Part shown: piece after piece, positions 58,046 to 64,000 of the stretch
Layout of the letters: every line of letters starts with the position of its first letter
Numbering within the stretch: the stretch's first letter is position 1
Origin: Phorcus lineatus
Lineage: Eukaryota; Mollusca; Gastropoda; Trochida; Trochidae
DNA: 64,000 nt
Direction of reading: 5' to 3'
Assembly (NCBI GenBank): GCA_921293015.1
Contig: OV121086.1
Location: forward strand, 32,177,194-32,241,193
Translations under genes and position numbers: made by a program
Notes under the pieces: model-generated
The model's input: the letters and a program-made list of their open reading frames with translations, nothing else
Databases searched by the model: none
Told to the model about the DNA's origin: nothing

Positions 58046-61000
58046 GACTACAAATTTATTCACCCAAATAATTGAAATATTTTCTTGCAATTGGAAACAT
58101 TTACTAAATAAATGTAAAAAATTCGAAATTCTGTGTTAAATAACTTACTTACACTAGCAACCTATGTTTGTCTTTGTATCTAATGAAATTTTTTTTTAAA
58201 TGTTTATTGTCACTTTACTGAACTGATAAGCATTAGAATTCTGATTTTTCTGATTAACCTTTAGTTCTCAATAAAGTAACAACGTCAACTGTTTTCACTG
58301 TACCCTTTTAAGAAATTAAGATCGACAGTTCTAAATCATTTTATGACAGCTACTAATATTAAGAATGATTCATCTTTCCTAATGTAATCATATTCGATCT
58401 TTAATTTTTTTAAAAGGATAGGCCTAATCATTCTGGATTTCCTTTGTTGTGCTCTATTAAGTCAATAAATAGAATGAATTCAACTCTTTGTACAAAATAA
58501 TTAAAAATTGTATGTTAACTCAAAATACGCATGAACCACGATGTTTGTATGTGTGGTTAATGTAAATGCTACATATTGTCTACATTTTAACAAGTTTCTG
58601 AGCTCCAGACACTTCGTTTTTTGTTTTCTGCGTGTGGAGCCACATTTTCAACCAATGAATGAAACGTACGAAGTCAGCCCGTGGCTAACAAAAATGGCTG
58701 CGCCCATGTTGTAAACATGTGATATATTTTGTTTGTTTTTGTTGCATATTAACAATTTTAAAATGTTGACACCTGCTTTTGAGCTCTTTCAAGATGAAGT
58801 CTTTCTGACGATTTTGATAAAGGCACCTTTTACGAAGGTAATTATTTACAAATACCTTTTCTCGGAAATGTAGAGTTTTACAGGTCACTATATGTTAACT
58901 GTTTTCATTATTGTTTAGAGCAAAGGAACGTGTGTTCTCCCACCTATAAACTACAGAAAAAATATATTTATCCAACAATTTCAATTCTTTGTCTTTTTGA
59001 AAATCTTTTTCATAATGTTATCGTCAGTTATCATGTTTATTCCTTTGAAAACAATATGAAGGAGGTTCCTATTACCGTGGGTCTTATCGTTACACATGTA
59101 TTCATAGGTTTCACTAAACCATTCACTGCGAGACTGTCACCGGAAGTCAGCCATTTGTATGGACAAGCAAGCCACTCGGCTCAGTAATGATCGTGTGTAA
59201 CTGACTCTCTAAACACAATAAAGGGTCGTATATTTGCTATTTCTTTCAGGTGGAGATGCAGAGGTGGAAAATAAAGTAACAGGGGGTCGGGTTTTTTAAA
59301 TAATTCCCACTTCAGTTTATACTTTGACTCCATTTAACACTGACTGAATCGACCGAAGTTTTCGATGACAGTGAGCATACTACCGCACAATTCCTGAGAA
59401 AAAAGGATAAACCTACTTAATATTTTCTTTATACGAGATATCATATTTAGTTAAGAACGTTATGATTAGTAAGTAGAAGGTATATACATATGGTATTAGT
59501 TATTCTTAGACATTCGTCGTGGATGTGCAGACGCTGGACGCTTGATCGCTAAACCGATTTTTATGTAGAATCAATAAATATGAACATTTGGACCCTTTGA
59601 AAGAATTCTCAAACCTACGATAATCTTTCTTTCTCTTAGTAAAGATCACAAGTGTGATGTCTCCCGTGCTTGTGTAAGAGACTCGTTTCTAAAGACGTTC
59701 AACTGCCATCAAATCCTGCCATCAAAACAATGATTCATAGACGTAAATTCCTACATGGTATATAATTGTTTTCAAAAGGAATCAATTGAACATTTAACTG
59801 TTTGAGTCTGACACATGCACTTTTTGTTATCATAATACTAGTAACTAACTGAAAACTTTGCGTCAACGATACTCTCTAATATGAAAACAAATAGTTTCCT
59901 TTCATCGCATATCTCAATTAAGTTTTTAATTGACCTGTAAAACCTTTATCTATGTGTATCAGCTTAAATTTTCTACCTCTTGCCATTGATATGCCATAGT
60001 TGACACATTATCATATTGATCTTCTCACCTTCAATACCTAATGACGAAACAACACAAGAATAGTGAGAAAGAGAGAAAATTAACTTATTTATAAACGGAT
60101 TAATTAAATGTAAAGAATAAAACAAATACCTAAACAAATACATACAATACAAGTGCATTGAAATTGTAAATAACGAATCGCACAATCATTTATGAGTGAC
60201 GGTACATGGCATTTGTACTAGATACAAATAATAGTCTTATCACATATCAATAAGCGTACGTCAAGACATTTTTTCAATAGCTGGATCATGCTCACAAAGA
60301 GAACAAAAAATAAAGTTCATTGTGATCTGCACGTCGAATTTAATTTAAAATGTTGCTAATATTTTATGAATACGGAAAAAATTATGAAGAAGATTTTTGA
60401 ATGACATTTAGAAAAACCGCATGTGTCTGACAAGTGGGATGTTTTTGGGTAGCCCAAAATCATAATCACGGGAAAGTGAAATTAATCATGCAATTTCAAA
60501 AGAAATGAAACCAAGATAATAATATTCCTCTCCTTTGTCAATAGTCTATTGCTGTTTGGGAGGGGATATTTTATCATCTACATTAAAATTCAATTTTCTG
60601 TGATTAGAATGAGAAAAATAACTATAATATTTTAAACACCCGATGTAAAATATTTCAACAAAGAAAATAAAAAATAGCATGTCCACCGTAAATGGTGTTT
60701 AGTCTACAAGCCATCAAACAAAGCATGTAAGGGGTTGTATAGATATTATTCCTTTCATTTCAAGGTTTTTTTGAGAAAGTTCGAAGTCACATCGATGGCA
60801 GAAGCGAGTTCAAATTGTCTGAATTATTTCTCCGCTAGTACAAATATTCACATAGATACGACATGAACATGTCTTGCAATCATGTAAGTTTATAATGTGT
60901 GCAAGATTCGCATCGTTTGGAGCTAATTTGGCCATAAGATAGACCGTTAATTCTACGGAGAATATAGTGAGAATGCACTGGCCGCTGTGGCCGGCCTGCG

Positions 61001-63182
61001 CTGGTTGTCCACACAAATGGCTGACGGACCACGTGACTGAGGTTCGTGACGTCATGTGAAAACTATGAATATTCTCATCAAAATCAATACAAATTACACA
61101 TTGTTGATTTTTGTAAATATCTGCACATTTATCCTAAAAAATATATGTGAAAATTAAATTCTAACGCAGGAGAATATTTTTTTAGACATAAAATGAAAAT
61201 GAATGTCTTTGCAATGTATTTTAACAGTGGGGTAACCAGAATTTAATTGTTAAATCAAGGATGTGTATAGACGTGTCTATACAAATCCTTGGTTAAATCA
61301 ATATCTGTGAAAGAAATAAACGCAGTAATATTATCAAGAAATTAAATGTTATTTTGGTTGATACTAAGATTTGATAAAAGCATTTACAAATCTAAAAAAA
61401 ATAGATAATTGTACAAAAGTGCCTTTTACTTCTACCGTATGAGCATTTTTAGCTGGTAAGCTTTGACACTATGTCAACAAATTGGTATTTATTTTACAAT
61501 AAGTCTTTTGATAAGATTCAAGTAATGTTATTTAGGAATAATGTGAACATTGTATTCAACTACATATGTTCTGTCTTAATCTTGAAATAAGATTTTTTTT
61601 TAAATTTCTCAACCTTTTCATATCCTCTTTAAATTTGGCGGAAAGGTAATTTTTGGGATTTGGATTTTATTTTTGTAGAAAATGTTTCTTTCAACAGATG
61701 TTAAATCTTCAATGCATTTTCCATTTGCACATGTCTCATCATTGACTATTCAACTATTCATAAACAAAAGTAAAAGCCAAACGGGCAATATTTTATGAAG
61801 AAAGAATAATTTTTCAGTTTAGGCACATAAAGAAATATTTTTAAAATGAAATTCACACTGAAGACTTCAAATCAATGACATGGAAGAATATAGAACTTGA
61901 TATTACAATTGTTTTTACTTCTTTAGATACTTGTGCATTTGTTTTAGTTATTTATTACTCCTTTTGCAATTATAATAACCTTTTGTTAGCACTGGAGACT
62001 GAAATAGTTTTGCCACGATAATAGGGATACCTCGATAATAGGGTCACTGGCCATACTTCATGATATAGCCAACACTGTTCCCTTTACATTGAGCCATAAG
62101 TTGGAAAACACGGGCAACAACACAGCTGAGAAAATTACAAAGCAGACATCGAACCCTGAAATATCAACTTTAAAAATTATTGTAAAATTGCTGAAGTATC
62201 CCCTGATAACCAACTTAAGCTCAAGTTGCAAACAACCAGCTTACGTTTCAGACTACTCATATATCATAGCATTTTGACTTGACATTTACATGATTTATAC
62301 TTGTTAACTTTGTATGATTTCATCCATTTCGTATAAATATTACTGATATCACATTTATTTCAGGTATCAGAGACAGAAATATTCATAGAGGATAATGATT
62401 TCAAATTTTACTCGAAACCCTATTTTTTAAGGTGAGTAATCCAATATTCTGATTTGTTAGTCCTTTTTTCTACATCTAATGATAAATGTGAATAAAGAGG
62501 CAACTGCAAAACTAGCTCTTTATACCAAAGGTATCACATTATGATAGCTCAATTTGTAATGGATATTTTCTTAGCTTGAAAGCGTTAAATTCACTGATGT
62601 AAAACAAATCGATTCACAACCTCTTAAAAAGTAGTTCTTGTTATCTAAAATCAAAGGGTGCCCACCAACATCAGACTTTCAGGCTGTCTGATGAAGGGTG
62701 CCTTTACCTGTCTGAGTAATAACAAATGAAAACACTTGTAAAGCAGAGATTGCAGAGGGTTTTTGTGGCAGTACACACCCCATGATTTATTTCACCTATG
62801 CTATGATTTTCTTCAACCTAATGTTTTGTGAATAACCACTACTTCATTCTTAAATCAATAAGGAAGCTGTGCTGTTCCCCTTTACACATAATGGTTCTGA
62901 GGGTAAACGATGCGATGTGTTTTGTTGACAGGTTGAATCTTCCAGGCAAGATTGTTGAGGATGGACGAGAGGAGGCAAACTATGATGCTGATAAGGGTTA
63001 GCTGTTTTTTCAAAATAACTGAATTTTTTAATTTAAAGATCTTTTTCTTTCCCCACATAGGACTCACACCTCTGAGGGACATTGTACCATCTAACCTCTG
63101 TAATAAATGGGCCATATTTTAGAGGTCTTTCCTAATGTATTGGTGAAGCTGTTGGAGTGACATTCAGAAGTTGTCATTATCA
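58046..63182. other. Gene-free stretch
   Basis: No gene supported. It contains a hairpin (61250-61297), a pair of inverted GTCAGCCATTTGT-containing segments (about 59090-59180 and 60965-61070), and short frames without domains. Confidence 0.4.
61250..61297. repeat. Short hairpin repeat
   Basis: AATCAAGGATGTGTATAGAC is followed directly by GTCTATACAAATCCTTGGTT: 20-bp arms with two mismatches and almost no loop. Confidence 0.75.
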
Positions 63183-63401
63183 GGAAGACAAGGAATTTTT
63201 ATGGATAATCAACTTCTTTATTGTACTGATAGCGACGTTTCAGTATATATTCTTATAATATTTTCAAGCAATTAGTGATATGGTAACTTCTTTATTGTAC
63301 TGATAGCGACAATTGCTTGAAAACGGTATAAGAATCTACACCGAAACGTCGCTATCAGTACAATAAAGAAGTTGATTATCCATAAAAATTCCATGTCTTC
63401 C
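63183..63401. repeat. Near-perfect foldback, about 90-bp arms
   Basis: Left arm from GGAAGACAAGGAATTTTTAT through TACTGATAGCGACGTTTC to TTTTCAAGCAATT; right arm the reverse complement, ending CATAAAAATTCCATGTCTTCC. The loop holds a third partial copy of AACTTCTTTATTGTACTGAT. The GACGTTTC and CTTCTTTATTG motifs also occur beside the minisatellite (22725-22770). Confidence 0.9.
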
Positions 63402-63639
63402 ATATTGGTAAAGATGAAAAGATAACTATGTTATTTTTTCTAATGTAATATTGTGTTATGTGTCAGACTTACATCTGTTTTGTAAAAAAACATGTAGCAT
63501 CATACAGGTGAATCCCCAGTCTTCTCAAAAGTTACAGAAACAGTTAAAGAGCAAGTACTGTCTGCCTTGGTCAGCCATGTTAGTTTGGGGTGACGTATAA
63601 AGGACCAACTGTATTTCTATCAATTTTACAGAAAAATAA

Positions 63640-63955
63640 GGGGGCGGGATAGCACAGTGGTATGCGCGTTCGGCTTCGGACCAAGAGATCTGTGGTTCGA
63701 ATCCCGCCAGGGGCTCGGCAACTTTGTCTGCAGTAGAGAACTGTTCTACACACAGTCAGGTTTGGGTGCAATGCTACACTGAAATTCAGCGCAGAACCAC
63801 CCATGGTTCGCTAGTTCCAGCCGATGCTCGCAGGTTTCACCGCAATGCATAGCCACAATGGTGTTGCGGGCTTTCTCCCTGCAATAGTACTAGCAGCCGC
63901 GATATAAGTGAAATAATCTTGAAAGCGGCGTTAAACACCAACTCACTCACTCACT
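63640..63955 (+). mobile_element. tRNA-derived SINE, copy 3, with target duplication
   Basis: 316 bp, the best-preserved copy: A box TAGCACAGTGGTATGCGCG, B box GGTTCGAATCCC, shared body and a (CTCA)n tail. An 11-bp direct duplication CAGAAAAATAA flanks it (63629-63639 and 63956-63966). Confidence 0.92.
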
Positions 63956-64000
63956 CAGAAAAATAAATATAAACTTCATAACTTTAAAATTATATTTCAA

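Overview
The window reads as an intron-rich, AT-rich metazoan nuclear genome, most likely a gastropod mollusc. There are no bacterial features: the coding sequence is split into short exons with GT-AG introns, and the space between exons is packed with small DNA transposons, tRNA-derived SINEs and foldback repeats. The SINE ends in a GCGGCGTTAAAC block followed by a (CTCA)n tail, which I associate from memory with abalone (Haliotis) and related gastropod sequences; that assignment is an inference.

Two genes are supported. The first lies on the minus strand from 23274 down to 3624. It is a complete single-pass cadherin that I assembled from 15 coding exons. Every splice phase closes (4110 nt, 1369 residues plus stop). 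The protein has a signal peptide, about ten extracellular cadherin repeats, a membrane-adjacent alpha/beta-like domain, one transmembrane helix, a basic and proline-containing tail, and a C-terminal motif resembling half a WW domain. The second, on the plus strand at 51032-52227, is the coding exon of a bZIP transcription factor of the NFIL3/PAR/CES-2 type. Its 5' untranslated part must lie upstream; a candidate leader exon ends at 41199.

Region by region: 1-3.6 kb is intergenic or 3' flank with two TTAA-flanked MITEs. 3.6-23.3 kb is the cadherin gene. Its introns hold a Tc1/mariner relic, several TTAA MITE copies, foldbacks, a LINE 3' fragment and, in intron 1, a roughly 950-bp minisatellite of 24-bp units. 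23.3-41 kb has no recognisable gene and carries MITEs, SINEs, a poly-G foldback and a roughly 880-bp inverted-repeat element. 41-51 kb may be the first intron of the bZIP gene and contains a SINE with clear target duplications. 52.2-53.2 kb is the bZIP 3' flank. 54-58 kb is a partial multi-copy tandem duplication, one copy of which was interrupted by a 5'-truncated LINE. 58-64 kb is gene-free and ends with a near-perfect foldback and another SINE.

The two genes show no sign of shared function. The strongest unusual signals are the architecture of the cadherin and its tail, and the density of related TTAA-target MITEs in its introns.
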